DNA of 64,000 nucleotides. Source: Candidatus Methanoperedentaceae archaeon. Its GTDB lineage: Archaea > Halobacteriota > Methanosarcinia > Methanosarcinales > Methanoperedenaceae. A program made the position numbers and the translations under genes. The DNA lies in assembly GCA_003104905.1 (NCBI GenBank), contig PQAS01000050.1, positions 1-64,000 of the forward strand, given 5' to 3'. Each line of letters opens with the position of its first letter. Within the stretch, counting starts at the first letter, position 1. Positions 7,548-17,429 of this stretch are shown here, one piece after another. The notes beneath the pieces are model-generated. The model ran no database searches and was not told the DNA's origin. It worked only from the letters and a program-made list of their open reading frames with translations.

Positions 7548-8468
7548 TTGAAGATAGAAAAATATATACCGATAATCGGAATGGCTTTCATCCTGCTCCT
7601 TGTGCAGCTTATTGCTATTGCTCTGAGCAAACCTCTTGAAGCAAATGACTTCAAGGCATTTGAAAATCCTCAGGATACAGGAAATGTTTTTGTCTGGGTC
7701 GCAATAATCCTCATTTTTACAGCATTCATATTCCTGGTAATAAAATTGAATAAGAAATGGATGATCCAGGCATTTATCCTGATAACCGTAGGCTGGACTA
7801 TGGGGTATGTATTCTATGCGCTTTTTTCAATGTTCCCACAGTTCATAACATCCGATACGAACCTGGTATTGACGATAATGATCTCCGCTGCCCTTACTGT
7901 TATTTTGTATAAGTTCCCCGAATGGTATGTCATTGACATAATAGGAATGATAATCGGCGCAGGCTCAGCTTCGATTTTTGGGATATCACTTGATGTCGTT
8001 CCGGTAATTCTTTTGCTTGTCCTGCTTCTTGTTTACGATTATATAGCAGTATACCAGACAAAACACATGGTGGCTCTGGCTGAAGGAGTGATGGACCTGA
8101 GACTTCCCATATTGCTTGTGATCCCCAAGCACTGGAATTACTCATTCAGGGCCGAGAAATTCGAGAAAGAGGAACGTGAAGCCTTCTTCATGGGCCTGGG
8201 GGATGCTGTGATGCCTACCTTGCTTGTTGTTTCAGCTAATTTTTTCATAACCGAAACTACCTATTATTCACTCCCGCTCATTGGCGCCATAAATATGCCG
8301 GCAATAGGCGCCATTCTTGGAACATTCCTGGGATTTTCGGTTCTTATGGTACTTGTAATGAAGGGAAAACCCCAGGCGGGTCTTCCATTCCTTAACTGCG
8401 GGGTCATCCTGGGATATGTTGTCGGTAGCCTGATCGCCGGTTCAAGCATTTTTGGGGGATATTTTTAG
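7548..8468 (+). CDS. Presenilin/signal-peptide-peptidase family intramembrane aspartyl protease
   Basis: A 306-residue protein with about nine membrane segments. The two catalytic aspartates are visible: the YD motif in LLVYDYIAVY (D164) and the GxGD motif in FFMGLGDAVMP (D219). The C-terminal PAL-type motif appears as QAGLPFLN. This matches archaeal presenilin homologues, which cut transmembrane helices. Start TTG 7548 is preferred over GTG 7536 because GGAG at 7538-7541 is well spaced for it. The substrate is unknown. It is followed after 3 bases by the MntA gene. Confidence 0.88.
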   Translation: MKIEKYIPIIGMAFILLLVQLIAIALSKPLEANDFKAFENPQDTGNVFVWVAIILIFTAFIFLVIKLNKKWMIQAFILITVGWTMGYVFYALFSMFPQFITSDTNLVLTIMISAALTVILYKFPEWYVIDIIGMIIGAGSASIFGISLDVVPVILLLVLLLVYDYIAVYQTKHMVALAEGVMDLRLPILLVIPKHWNYSFRAEKFEKEEREAFFMGLGDAVMPTLLVVSANFFITETTYYSLPLIGAINMPAIGAILGTFLGFSVLMVLVMKGKPQAGLPFLNCGVILGYVVGSLIAGSSIFGGYF

Positions 8469-8471
8469 GAT

Positions 8472-8912
8472 TTGAGCTTCAAAGAGTTTATAATCCCCTT
8501 TATACATTTATCGTGTGTGGAAAATATCTCAAAAATTCTTGAAAAAGAACCGGATATCTTATTTGCTTATCTTTTTGGATCATATGCAAAAGGTATCCAG
8601 AATAAAAAAAGCGATATCGACATCGCTATTTATTTGAAGGATGAGAAAATCCTTGAAAAAAATCCATTATATCCATCAAGAGTTGCCATCAAAATCGAAA
8701 GGGAGCTTGGCGAGAAAAGGACACTTGATATAAGGGTGCTGAATGGTTCAACTCTCAGGTTCAAGAACCAGGTGTTATACGGGAAGCTTTTATTTTCAAA
8801 AGATGAGAAAAAAAGAATACAATTTGAGACATCATCTCTTGATGAATATTTTGATTTCAAGCCTCACCTTGATATGTATGATAACGCAAGAAAAGCGAGG
8901 CTTGGAATATGA
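8472..8912 (+). CDS. mntA: MntA-type nucleotidyltransferase antitoxin
   Basis: A 146-residue minimal nucleotidyltransferase with the GSYAKG (G36-S37) and SDIDIAIYL (D48, D50) motifs of the polymerase-beta-like fold. Known MntA proteins AMPylate the partner HEPN toxin on a tyrosine and so silence it. The start is a TTG at 8472 with AGGA just upstream; no ATG is available in frame. It overlaps hepT by 4 bases (ATGA). Confidence 0.85.
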   Translation: MSFKEFIIPFIHLSCVENISKILEKEPDILFAYLFGSYAKGIQNKKSDIDIAIYLKDEKILEKNPLYPSRVAIKIERELGEKRTLDIRVLNGSTLRFKNQVLYGKLLFSKDEKKRIQFETSSLDEYFDFKPHLDMYDNARKARLGI

Positions 8913-9325
8913 TCAGCAGCGACATCATAAACGCAATGATAGATATTATCGAAGAGAATATGCGGCTTATAGGAGAAATAAGATTGCAGGACTTTGAATC
9001 GTTCTCAAAGAACTTCAGGGATATTCAAGCTGCAAAACATTCATTACAGGAATCAATCGAAGCATGTCTTGATATTGGGAACCATATAATATCGGAAAAA
9101 GGTTTTCAAAGACCCGAGAATTACAGGGATATTTATAAAATTCTGGAAGAAAATGGCATCATAGATTCTGTTTTGTCTGAAAAGCTACAGGAAATGGCGC
9201 AATTCAGGAATTTGCTTGTCCACAGGTATAGTAAGATAGATACAAAACGAGTCTATGATATTATGTCAGAGGACATAAAGGACATCCAGAAATTTGAAAA
9301 AAAAATATTGAAGTATATTTCCTGA
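8909..9325 (+). CDS. hepT: HepT-type HEPN toxin
   Basis: A 138-residue all-helical HEPN RNase with the RX4HXY active-site motif intact as RNLLVHRY (R100, H105, Y107). Y107 is the position modified by MntA in characterised pairs. Translationally coupled to mntA. Converges on glnK with only 9 bases between stops. Confidence 0.87.
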   Translation: MISSDIINAMIDIIEENMRLIGEIRLQDFESFSKNFRDIQAAKHSLQESIEACLDIGNHIISEKGFQRPENYRDIYKILEENGIIDSVLSEKLQEMAQFRNLLVHRYSKIDTKRVYDIMSEDIKDIQKFEKKILKYIS

Positions 9326-9334
9326 TGGTCAGCT

Positions 9335-10074
<740 letters not shown>

Positions 10075-10087
10075 TTTCTTCATCTCC

Positions 10088-11323
10088 TTACAAGTATGCC
10101 TTTTCGCCATGCTGTGACACATCAAGCCCTTCGACTTCGTGTTCATCTCTTACCCTTAAGCCCAGTGTTGCATCCAGTATTTTGAGTATAATCGCGGTCA
10201 TCAGGAGTGAATAAATAAGTACAGCTGCGATGGCTGTCAACTGCTTGACCACAAGTCCCGGATTTCCATAAATTAGTCCGTTTGTTCCTGCAGAGTTGAC
10301 CGCAATGGAAGCAAATATTCCGGTTGCGATCGCACCCCAGATACCTCCGACTCCATGGCATGCAAAGACATCAAGAGAATCATCTATATTGGTCTTTTTG
10401 GACCTCAAATGCATTGCAAAGTAGCAGAAAAACCCGGCTCCAATTCCGATTATTATCGCAGCTACCGGTCCTACAAAACCTGACGCCGGAGTTATCGCCA
10501 CAAGCCCGGCGACACCTCCGGTAATAATCCCGACTGCATTGGGTTTTCCTCCATGCGTCCAGCTTATTATCGTCCATGTAAGAGCTGCAGCAGACGCAGC
10601 AGTATTTGTCACAATGAAAGCATTTGCAGCAAGCCCGTTTGCTGCCAGGGCGCTTCCTGCGTTGAACCCGAACCATCCAAACCACAAAAGAACGCCCCCG
10701 ATGATTGTCATGGGGACATTGTGGGGTGCCATGTTCTCATTTCCATATCCGAGGCGCTTGCCAATAATTATCGCCGCGACAAAAGCTGAAATACCCGCTG
10801 TTATATGAACGACAGTTCCTCCTGCAAAGTCAAGAGCGCCAAGCATTCGTATCCATCCGCCAATACCCCAGACCCAGTGCGCCACCGGGTCATAGACAAG
10901 AGTTGTCCACATGACAGTGAAAACCATCATTGTGCTAAACTTCATCCTGTCCGCAAAGGCTCCTGTTATGAGTGCCGGAGTAATGATTGCGAACATGGCC
11001 TGGAAGACCATAAATACCGATGCGGGTATAGTGGCGGCGTAATCAGGGTTTGGCGCTGCTCCAATCCCATTCAGCCCGATCCATTCAAGCCCCCCTATCA
11101 GTCCATGCCATTTGTCCGGGCCAAATGCCAGGCTATATCCGAAAAGCACCCACTGGATGCTTATTATTGCCAGTATTATAAAGCTCTGCATTATTATCGC
11201 AAGGACATTCTTTTTCCTGACCATCCCGCCATAGAAAAGCCCAACTGCGGGGGTCATTAACATAACAAGGGCGGCTGAAACCAGCACCCATGCCGTATCT
11301 CCGCTATCCAGGTGCATTGTCAT
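10088..11323 (-). CDS. amt: Ammonium transporter
   Basis: A 411-residue Amt protein with about 11 membrane helices. It has the first pore histidine with its aspartate partner in LVYDPVAHWVWG (D145, H149) and the second histidine in CHGVGGIWGAIATG. The N-terminal GLFYGGMVRKKN signature is present. The C-terminal tail RDEHEVEGLD, which talks to GlnK, is conserved. It heads the amt-GNAT-glnK operon, with an AT-rich TATA-like region (aatatataaatc) near 11380. Confidence 0.95.
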   Translation of the reverse strand: MTMHLDSGDTAWVLVSAALVMLMTPAVGLFYGGMVRKKNVLAIIMQSFIILAIISIQWVLFGYSLAFGPDKWHGLIGGLEWIGLNGIGAAPNPDYAATIPASVFMVFQAMFAIITPALITGAFADRMKFSTMMVFTVMWTTLVYDPVAHWVWGIGGWIRMLGALDFAGGTVVHITAGISAFVAAIIIGKRLGYGNENMAPHNVPMTIIGGVLLWFGWFGFNAGSALAANGLAANAFIVTNTAASAAALTWTIISWTHGGKPNAVGIITGGVAGLVAITPASGFVGPVAAIIIGIGAGFFCYFAMHLRSKKTNIDDSLDVFACHGVGGIWGAIATGIFASIAVNSAGTNGLIYGNPGLVVKQLTAIAAVLIYSLLMTAIILKILDATLGLRVRDEHEVEGLDVSQHGEKAYL

Positions 11324-11474
11324 CTGATTCCTCCTTCTTTTTTAATAGGTATAAGGTAGCTTACTGTAGATTTAATAATATATAAATCTTACTAATGCAT
11401 TGGAAAAGTGCGGATATCCCCGGTTTCAGGGCTTGTGGTAGTTCATTTTCAACACAAAATATTTTAGCTGGTTT

Positions 11475-12194
11475 TCACAAATTTCTTGTGCGTTTGATGA
11501 TAGCGATCTCCTCGGTCACTTTCTCATTTTCCATGCGTAAAATAATCAGCGATGTCATAAGAAGGATAAATGCAATAACATTCACGAGAACCGTACCGAT
11601 AACAATATCTCCACTGATCCCTCCCCCTCCGGGACCTACAACTACAGGATGTACAGTGGCCCTGTTCCAGAGCCTGATAGAAAGGAAGCTTAAAGGCACA
11701 CTTATAAACCCAAAAATACCAAATACTGCTGAAAGCCTCGCACGTTTTTCAGGTTCATCTATGGCTTTTCTCACCATAAGATAAGATACATAAGTTAAAA
11801 AAAGAACAAGCGATGTATTCAGCCTTATATCCCAGGATACCCAGAACTCACCCCAGGCTGATCTTGCCCATATCGAGCCTGTGATAAGGGTGAGGGCAGC
11901 AAATACCACTCCGATTTCTGAAGCTGCAGCTGCTCTCGTATCCCATATTTCCCGTTTTGTTCTAAGATACATTATGCCGGAAACAAATACAATGGCGAAA
12001 GCCAAATACGCAGTGGCAGCGATGGGAACATGAAAATAGAATATTTTAAAGTTTATCGGATCTCCAGCGGCATCCATAGGATTGATGGGAATAGGGGCGA
12101 TGAAGAATATCAGGTAGATTGAAACAAGTATTGCTGCTGCTGTTACTGAAAAAAGGATTTTTTTAAGCATGTTTACTATAGGTTGTCTTAACAT
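11475..12194 (-). CDS. ccmC: Cytochrome c maturation protein CcmC
   Basis: A 239-residue heme-handling membrane protein with six hydrophobic segments. It has the tryptophan-rich WWD-like loop SIWARSAWGEFWVSWDIRLN and a histidine in FYFHVPIA before it, the periplasmic heme ligands of the family. CcmC passes heme to CcmE. It is separated by 20 kb from ccmE and the main ccm operon. No ribosome binding site is clear; the transcript may be leaderless. Confidence 0.88.
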   Translation of the reverse strand: MLRQPIVNMLKKILFSVTAAAILVSIYLIFFIAPIPINPMDAAGDPINFKIFYFHVPIAATAYLAFAIVFVSGIMYLRTKREIWDTRAAAASEIGVVFAALTLITGSIWARSAWGEFWVSWDIRLNTSLVLFLTYVSYLMVRKAIDEPEKRARLSAVFGIFGFISVPLSFLSIRLWNRATVHPVVVGPGGGGISGDIVIGTVLVNVIAFILLMTSLIILRMENEKVTEEIAIIKRTRNL

Positions 12195-12335
12195 ACATCA
12201 ATATATTAATTTCCATTTACAAAAACGATTAAATATTACTTATTTTTTTATATTTTTAAGCAAAAACCACTTAAAGGAAACATTACACTTTCATTTGTGA
12301 ATAATAAATTATTTTTGTGCATGGTGATAAAATAA

Positions 12336-12593
12336 ATGGGCATTTTAGATAGATTGTTTGGTAAAAAGAAAAAAATGGATTCCAAGGATAATAGGTATAG
12401 AATCATAAAGGTTAGACTATCAACTATGGTAGGGGATACAAATAGATTAATGACTATTCAGGAACTGAAAGAAGATTATAAAGACTATTTATTAACAGAT
12501 ACTAAATCTGGAGAAAGTATGGATATAGATAAATTAGAGATTTTAGATATTGAAGAAGTAGTGGTCAAAAAACGTGACGAAGAATGTTGTTAG
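12336..12593 (+). CDS. Hypothetical small charged protein
   Basis: An 85-residue protein starting MGILDRLFGKKKKMD, a basic amphipathic start, followed by an all-charged helical/beta region and ending CC. I do not recognise a family. GGTGA is 8 bases before the ATG, and a promoter-like AACCACTTAAAGG lies at 12265-12277. It faces the universal stress protein gene convergently. Confidence 0.55.
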   Translation: MGILDRLFGKKKKMDSKDNRYRIIKVRLSTMVGDTNRLMTIQELKEDYKDYLLTDTKSGESMDIDKLEILDIEEVVVKKRDEECC

Positions 12594-12655
12594 AATCCGA
12601 ATACATATTGATGAAAAAGAATCACAGGACTTTGGACGAGAACGATTTTCTTTCT

Positions 12656-13168
12656 TTATTTCCTCACTACAAGCACAGGGATCTTTGAACCCCGGATCAC
12701 TTTATCAGCCACGCTTCCAAGCAGGAATTTTTCAATCCCGCTCCTTCCAAGCGTACCCATAACTATCAGATCAACGGACTCCTCCTCAGCAAGTTTCAAT
12801 ATCTCCTTTGCCGGCTGTCCTTCTATGATCCATTTCCTGACATCCATACCATTTGCCTGTTCCTCAATGTATCTTATTGCCACATCACCTTCATGTCTCA
12901 AAATTTTCTTCAATCCTTCCATAGATGCATCCAATGTTCTGTATGACTCAGGATCATTATCGAGTTTTATATCTATTGTATCAGGCGGGGAAACAACGCT
13001 TATCACATAAATAGCATGAAGCTGCGCTCCTGTGAGTTTTGCCAGTTCGATAGCATGGGTTATTGCCTTTTCAGTATGCTCTGACCCATCCGTTGCGATC
13101 AGTATTTTCTTATAAAGCTTATTCGTAATTTTACCCCTTATGTATGAATTGAATATCTTCCTTTTCAT
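12656..13168 (-). CDS. Universal stress protein (UspA family)
   Basis: A 170-residue single-domain USP. The alpha/beta fold begins at about residue 19 (KKILIATDGSEHTEKA). The nucleotide-binding G-x2-G-x9-G-S motif is intact as GTLGRSGIEKFLLGS, so it is probably an ATP-binding member. The 18-residue N-terminal extension (MKRKIFNSYIRGKITNKL) is basic and unusual, but no better start exists. Confidence 0.88.
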   Translation of the reverse strand: MKRKIFNSYIRGKITNKLYKKILIATDGSEHTEKAITHAIELAKLTGAQLHAIYVISVVSPPDTIDIKLDNDPESYRTLDASMEGLKKILRHEGDVAIRYIEEQANGMDVRKWIIEGQPAKEILKLAEEESVDLIVMGTLGRSGIEKFLLGSVADKVIRGSKIPVLVVRK

Positions 13169-13256
13169 TTAAGTGTTTTTCCCTTTAACCCCGCGAGTTA
13201 ATGATTGGTCTTTCCATTTCCAGAAAAAATGCGACATTGCCGTGAAAAATAATAAG

Positions 13257-13314
13257 AGTGACCGGATAGTGGGGAGTGTTTGGGAAAAAATGTGGTGTTT
13301 TTTTTCCGGTCACT
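13257..13314. repeat. 10-bp perfect inverted repeat with 38-base loop
   Basis: AGTGACCGGA (13257-13266) is matched exactly by TCCGGTCACT (13305-13314). The loop is G-rich then T-rich (a run of nine Ts before CCGG). It could be a stem-loop RNA, a terminator or the footprint of a small mobile element. No direct repeats were noticed at its flanks. Confidence 0.5.
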
Positions 13315-13338
13315 AATCAATAGATTAGAAACTGCTTT

Positions 13339-13358
13339 TTTAAGTGGGTTGTGGTTTA
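13339..13358 (-). repeat. Shared upstream motif, copy 1
   Basis: On the minus strand this reads TAAACCACAACCCACTTAAA. It agrees at 19 of 20 positions with the copy at 32141-32160, and the similarity continues for about seven more bases (AAAGCAG against AAGGCAG). It lies about 170 bases before the stress protein start. Confidence 0.5.
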
Positions 13359-13564
13359 AATAAGACAAATGATAGACTTCAAATATTAAATACTATTTAC
13401 TTTTATTAATATTCATAATTCGTACTGGATTGGTTCTTTATGCTAAAACCATACAGGCGTCCAGTTTGATATTACAAATTTCCCCGGGCTTATTATAGAA
13501 AAACATTTTTATATAGTTTACGCTTTAAAAAGGTAATGTTCAATGTATTTTTATATTAGCTTTA

Positions 13565-13584
13565 TAAAGCACAAACTGGATAAA
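13565..13584 (+). promoter_or_regulatory. Shared upstream motif, copy 2
   Basis: TAAAGCACAAACTGGATAAA, 18 of 20 identical to the copy at 16927. It lies 47 bases before the tri-heme cytochrome start and may include the TATA element or an activator site. Confidence 0.45.
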
Positions 13585-13631
13585 AAACCTTAGTCCATAT
13601 ACAGGATCGATAGGATTGTGATTTCTAAATC

Positions 13632-14901
13632 ATGCTTATCTCAGGCAATATGAAGCAAAATAGAAATGACCGGGGTAATCATCAGGCTAATTATTTAATT
13701 GCTGTAATACTATTTACCCTCGTTTCTTTTTCATCCCAGGCATATGGCACAGATAACATTTCTTCCCACGAACATAATGCTTCCATAAACACGACAAATT
13801 CATCTTTGCACATTCATCCGGATACGAATCTGTCCGCAGTTTTCCTCTTGAAAGATGATGCTGAACAAATACAAGTCAATATAGGGGATTTCGGAACAAA
13901 AAATCCTGTATCATCCCAGCCGCATGGTTTTCCGATAAGGTTTTTTAATGCAAATGCGCAAAATATCTCTTACGAAACAATCACTATTAATGCATCCTAT
14001 TCAGAAATGGAGTTAAATGGTACCGATGAAGACAAACTCTTGATTTATCGGCATGAACACAATAATTCAACATGGATAATGCTGCCCACAAAAGTGAATA
14101 AAGAGGGAAATACTCTGGAGGCAACAACCGATAAAAAATGAGTTCCATAACCTGACAGGACCTGATAAAGAAGTCCTAAAGCCGCGGATAAAAACAAATG
14201 ACACAGGAGTTTTATCGTGTGAATCCTGTCATAATGCTACAGGGAAGGAGAAATTTCACTACAGCGAGTTTCCGTCAGGAACAATCCAGTCGCCCGGCTG
14301 GACTAACTGGAGTAATGGCACAAGGGTGAATAAGTGCCAGGACTGCCATGTAAAAAACGGTGTAGAGCCGCCATTTAATGCCACTAATCTGACAAACCCC
14401 ATGCACAGGGCTGCAGCCAACTGCACCCTCTGCCACGGCGGGGATACTCCGATCGCCCTGCACGTTCTCCGGAAATCAAGCGGTGTTCCGTATGTTAAAG
14501 ATATAATCCTGGTTCCGCGCAAAAGTTATGAAGGTGATAATATTTCTATCAGCGTCCTGGCTGTGGCGGGGTGGGATGCCAGTATCACGAACATTGAGTA
14601 TTTTATTGACACTGCAGGAGAGGGGGGAAGCGGCAGGAACCTGACATTTGGAAAAGAGTTTTCCGACGGTCAGGTAAGGGAAGCTTTTGCAGATATGGAT
14701 ACCTCACGTCTGAAGGGAGGCACCCATATAGTTTACGTGCATGCCCGGGATTCAAAAGACAGGTGGGGAGATGTTTTGCCTGCCCCATTCGTGATAAATA
14801 AAAAGATTGACGCACTGTATTTGTTCAGGCACTGGGAACTGGTATTCCTGGTTGCGGGAGTATTGATATTGATTTATTTATTCAGGAAATCTGGCAAATA
14901 A
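13632..14901 (+). pseudogene. Membrane-anchored tri-heme c-type cytochrome, split by a frameshift
   Basis: Two frames form one protein of about 420 residues. The first (13632-14141) has a signal peptide (LIAVILFTLVSFSSQAYG) and a His-rich segment. It stops at TGA 14139 right after an A6 run. The +1 frame continues without a gap (EFHNLTGPDKEV) through three heme motifs, CESCH, CQDCH and CTLCH, an Ig-like region and a C-terminal membrane anchor (LVFLVAGVLILIYLF). Removing one A from the A6 run restores one frame, so this may be an assembly error, a true mutation or slippage. The preferred start may be ATG 13650. It is followed after 6 bases by a CcmF homologue. Confidence 0.7.
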
Positions 14902-14907
14902 GGTACT

Positions 14908-16821
14908 ATGAACACAGGGAACATACTTTTGCTAATAGGGCTAATTGCTTCGATTGCATCGATATTACTTTATAGACTCAATCGAAAACATTTCATATAT
15001 GGTCTGTACATGGCGTTTCTTTCTATTTCATCCGCAGTCCTGCTTCTTGTTTACTATTTTATTTCAAATGAGTTTCGCATAAATTATGTTTACATTTACA
15101 GTGGAAACCTGCCTGTAGCATATCGAATTGCAGCTATGTGGGCGGGGAAAGAGGGTATGCACCTGCTTCTGGCATGGGCTACCATAATGTGTGTTTTGTT
15201 ATTCTGTATGAAAAACCAGGAGAATAATGGATTCGCACGTAAAATATCTTACATAGCTCTGGGTATAGGAATTTTATTTTTATATATCACTCTTCTTGAT
15301 TCACCTTTTAGACCCACCCCTGGTGCATCAGAGGCAGGGGTTCTATCAGGTCAGGGTTTGAGTCCGAAGTTGATAAGCTTCTGGTTCCTGGTCCATCCCC
15401 CCCTGGTAGTAATGGCGTATGCAGCAGGCATTATTCTATTTGCCTCTGCAATAACCTACCTGTATTCAGGGGAAAAAGAGTGGGTCGGAAATGCAAGGCC
15501 ATGGGGGAGGGCATCATGGCTGCTATTGTCTCTTGCAATGGCGACAGGCGGCGCATGGGCGTATGAGATTGTAGGCTGGGAGGGCTTCTGGAAATGGGAC
15601 CCGGCCCAATCAGGCGCGCTCATGATATGGCTTGTCCTGACTGCTGCGCTGCATGCGATCACAAGGCACCATCGCAACTTCCGGGAGTATGATACAACCG
15701 CTCCGTTGTTATCGGCGTCAGTATTTATCCTCAGTCTCTATGTAATGTTCTTCTCACGAAAAGGAGTAAGGGGTTCAGATCACAATTTCCTGGGAAGCAA
15801 TATTTGGACTATATTGTTTGCCGCAATGTTAGTAACCTCAATTCTTACGTTATATTTACTCATGAGAAGAAAACCGGAAGAGTCCGGCTGGAAAATGACA
15901 CTGAAAAACCTGCACTCAGTTCGCACTTCATTCCATGCTGCTATTTTATTATTGTGTATGCTGGCTTTTGTTCCCTTCTGGGGCATCACTCATGAACTCA
16001 TCTCTGAGAAGGTTTTTGGAGATCAAATCTTAATTCCGAAAGAAGTCTATAATTTCTGGAGTTTTTTCATAATACTGGTGCTGATCGCGCTTACAGGGTA
16101 TTGCCTGCTTCAGGGTGCAGTAAAACCAAAAGTTCTAAAGTTTATTACGCTCCTGGCAGTCTTTATTGGCGCAGTGGCTTCATTTTATCCCGGGGCGCCT
16201 CTCCTTGACACTGCTTCGGAATTCTATCAACAATCCATGTTTCCTGGACAATCCATTGTATCTGTAATGTCATATATACCAATATCTCTTTTTGCAGCAG
16301 GTGGGATATTCTTCAAGTTTATTCATGGCAAACACAGGTTTTCACGAAGTAATACGGGTATAGGATTGATCCATACGGGATTTATTTTTATTGTGGTTGG
16401 AGCAATCTCATCTGCGTCTTTCAGTACGGAAAGTACTGTTGATTATACGCCTCAGGAACTAAATAATCCAGAGGGCATAGACGCTGTTTGGAGTGCAGCG
16501 ATAACTGATATCAGCACTGCTGTAAAAGATGATAATGGATCTGAACAGGTATTAGATTTAAATTTCTATAAAAATGGGAATCCGCACGGCTCAGGCACAG
16601 TCAGCATATCAAAAAGTGACCGTATCGGTTATTACCATAAAATCCTTGTTCACAGGACATTGTTTGCAGATATCCTTGTGCATTATGCAGAGGATGCATT
16701 GAATCCTATCCGTCTCTACACAAAAGTGATGCCGCTGGTAAATGTTCTCTGGGCCGGATCTATCTTAATGATTTTTGGTTTAGCTATCCTGATATGGCCG
16801 AAATTTTTCTTTAAGAAATAG
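14908..16821 (+). CDS. CcmF-family heme lyase subunit (divergent paralogue)
   Basis: A 637-residue protein with about 13-15 membrane segments. It has the CcmF/CcmC heme-binding WWD domain (VGWEGFWKWDPAQSGALMIW) and the flanking histidine in FLVHPPLVVMAYA. It lacks the exact WGGxEGSLLLW loop, having WAGKEGMHLLLAW. The C-terminal third holds a soluble beta-rich loop before the last helix, as in CcmF. It lies directly behind the tri-heme cytochrome, so it may serve that cytochrome. The main CcmF is at 32651. Confidence 0.82.
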   Translation: MNTGNILLLIGLIASIASILLYRLNRKHFIYGLYMAFLSISSAVLLLVYYFISNEFRINYVYIYSGNLPVAYRIAAMWAGKEGMHLLLAWATIMCVLLFCMKNQENNGFARKISYIALGIGILFLYITLLDSPFRPTPGASEAGVLSGQGLSPKLISFWFLVHPPLVVMAYAAGIILFASAITYLYSGEKEWVGNARPWGRASWLLLSLAMATGGAWAYEIVGWEGFWKWDPAQSGALMIWLVLTAALHAITRHHRNFREYDTTAPLLSASVFILSLYVMFFSRKGVRGSDHNFLGSNIWTILFAAMLVTSILTLYLLMRRKPEESGWKMTLKNLHSVRTSFHAAILLLCMLAFVPFWGITHELISEKVFGDQILIPKEVYNFWSFFIILVLIALTGYCLLQGAVKPKVLKFITLLAVFIGAVASFYPGAPLLDTASEFYQQSMFPGQSIVSVMSYIPISLFAAGGIFFKFIHGKHRFSRSNTGIGLIHTGFIFIVVGAISSASFSTESTVDYTPQELNNPEGIDAVWSAAITDISTAVKDDNGSEQVLDLNFYKNGNPHGSGTVSISKSDRIGYYHKILVHRTLFADILVHYAEDALNPIRLYTKVMPLVNVLWAGSILMIFGLAILIWPKFFFKK

Positions 16822-16926
16822 TAGGTACCCCTGGACATAAACAATAACATCTCAGGGGATGCCAAAATTCGCGAGACGTTTGCTCTTTATTTTTTGAAAG
16901 AACTGTGTCAATTTTTTTTCATTTTG

Positions 16927-16946
16927 TAAACCACAAACAGGATAAA
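16927..16946 (+). promoter_or_regulatory. Shared upstream motif, copy 3
   Basis: TAAACCACAAACAGGATAAA, 89 bases ahead of queD, the first gene of the 17-27 kb operon. An imperfect CCCCTG/CAGGGG stem (16828-16858) and T-rich runs before it may end transcription from the ccmF-like gene. Confidence 0.45.
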
Positions 16947-17015
16947 CCATTGTTATAATAATGCCATTGTTTCATTCCATTATAGGGATGGGATGTGGCA
17001 TAATGTGGTGGAAAA

Positions 17016-17429
17016 ATGATAATAAAAACAGAACGAAAGTTTTCGGCTGCCCATAGGCTTCCGAATTATGATGGTAAATGTTCAAGACTCCATGGTCACA
17101 CCTGGAAGGTAGAAGTTGCAATCGAAGGTGAGCCGGACGTAGAAACAGGAATGCTGATGGATTTTGTAGAAATCAAAAATATAATCGATGATCTGGATCA
17201 CCAGTATCTAAATGACTTTATTAATAATCCGACAGTTGAAAACATTGCTAAATACATTTTAGATAATCTTGCAAGATGCCAGCCTCGATCAGATTTTAAA
17301 ATCAGGGTGTGGGAGACAGAGGATTCTTTTGCAGAGGTTGATAATCAGGACAAAACAGCCACACAGGGAGAGATCAAAGAAAATATTGGAGAAATCATGG
17401 GGGAAAATTATGGAAAAATTACAGGTTAA
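17016..17429 (+). CDS. queD: 6-carboxy-5,6,7,8-tetrahydropterin synthase (QueD/PTPS family)
   Basis: A 137-residue T-fold enzyme using dihydroneopterin triphosphate. Zinc ligands H13 (SAAHRL), H26 and H28 (RLHGHTW) and the catalytic-type C22 (GKCSRLHGH) are present, as are DLDHQYLND and PTVENIAKYI and the C-terminal WETEDSFAEV. The last 25 residues are an extra charged tail that overlaps queE by 20 bases. With queE and folE next to it the pathway is 7-deazaguanine synthesis. Confidence 0.92.
   Translation: MIIKTERKFSAAHRLPNYDGKCSRLHGHTWKVEVAIEGEPDVETGMLMDFVEIKNIIDDLDHQYLNDFINNPTVENIAKYILDNLARCQPRSDFKIRVWETEDSFAEVDNQDKTATQGEIKENIGEIMGENYGKITG

Larger units (their letters stand above)
13169..13631. 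other. Gene-free 463-base regulatory region
   Basis: No coding frame is convincing here. It contains a 10-bp inverted repeat (13257-13314), two copies of a 20-bp shared motif (13339-13358 minus, 13565-13584 plus), and a TATA-like TTTATATAGTTTACGC near 13511. It presumably carries divergent promoters for the stress protein and the cytochrome/CcmF genes. Confidence 0.6.

Noticed and set aside
16822-17015. A preQ1-type riboswitch before queD
   Set aside because: No C-rich H-type pseudoknot followed by an A-rich tail was found; the leader is AT-rich with only a weak CCCCTG/CAGGGG stem.
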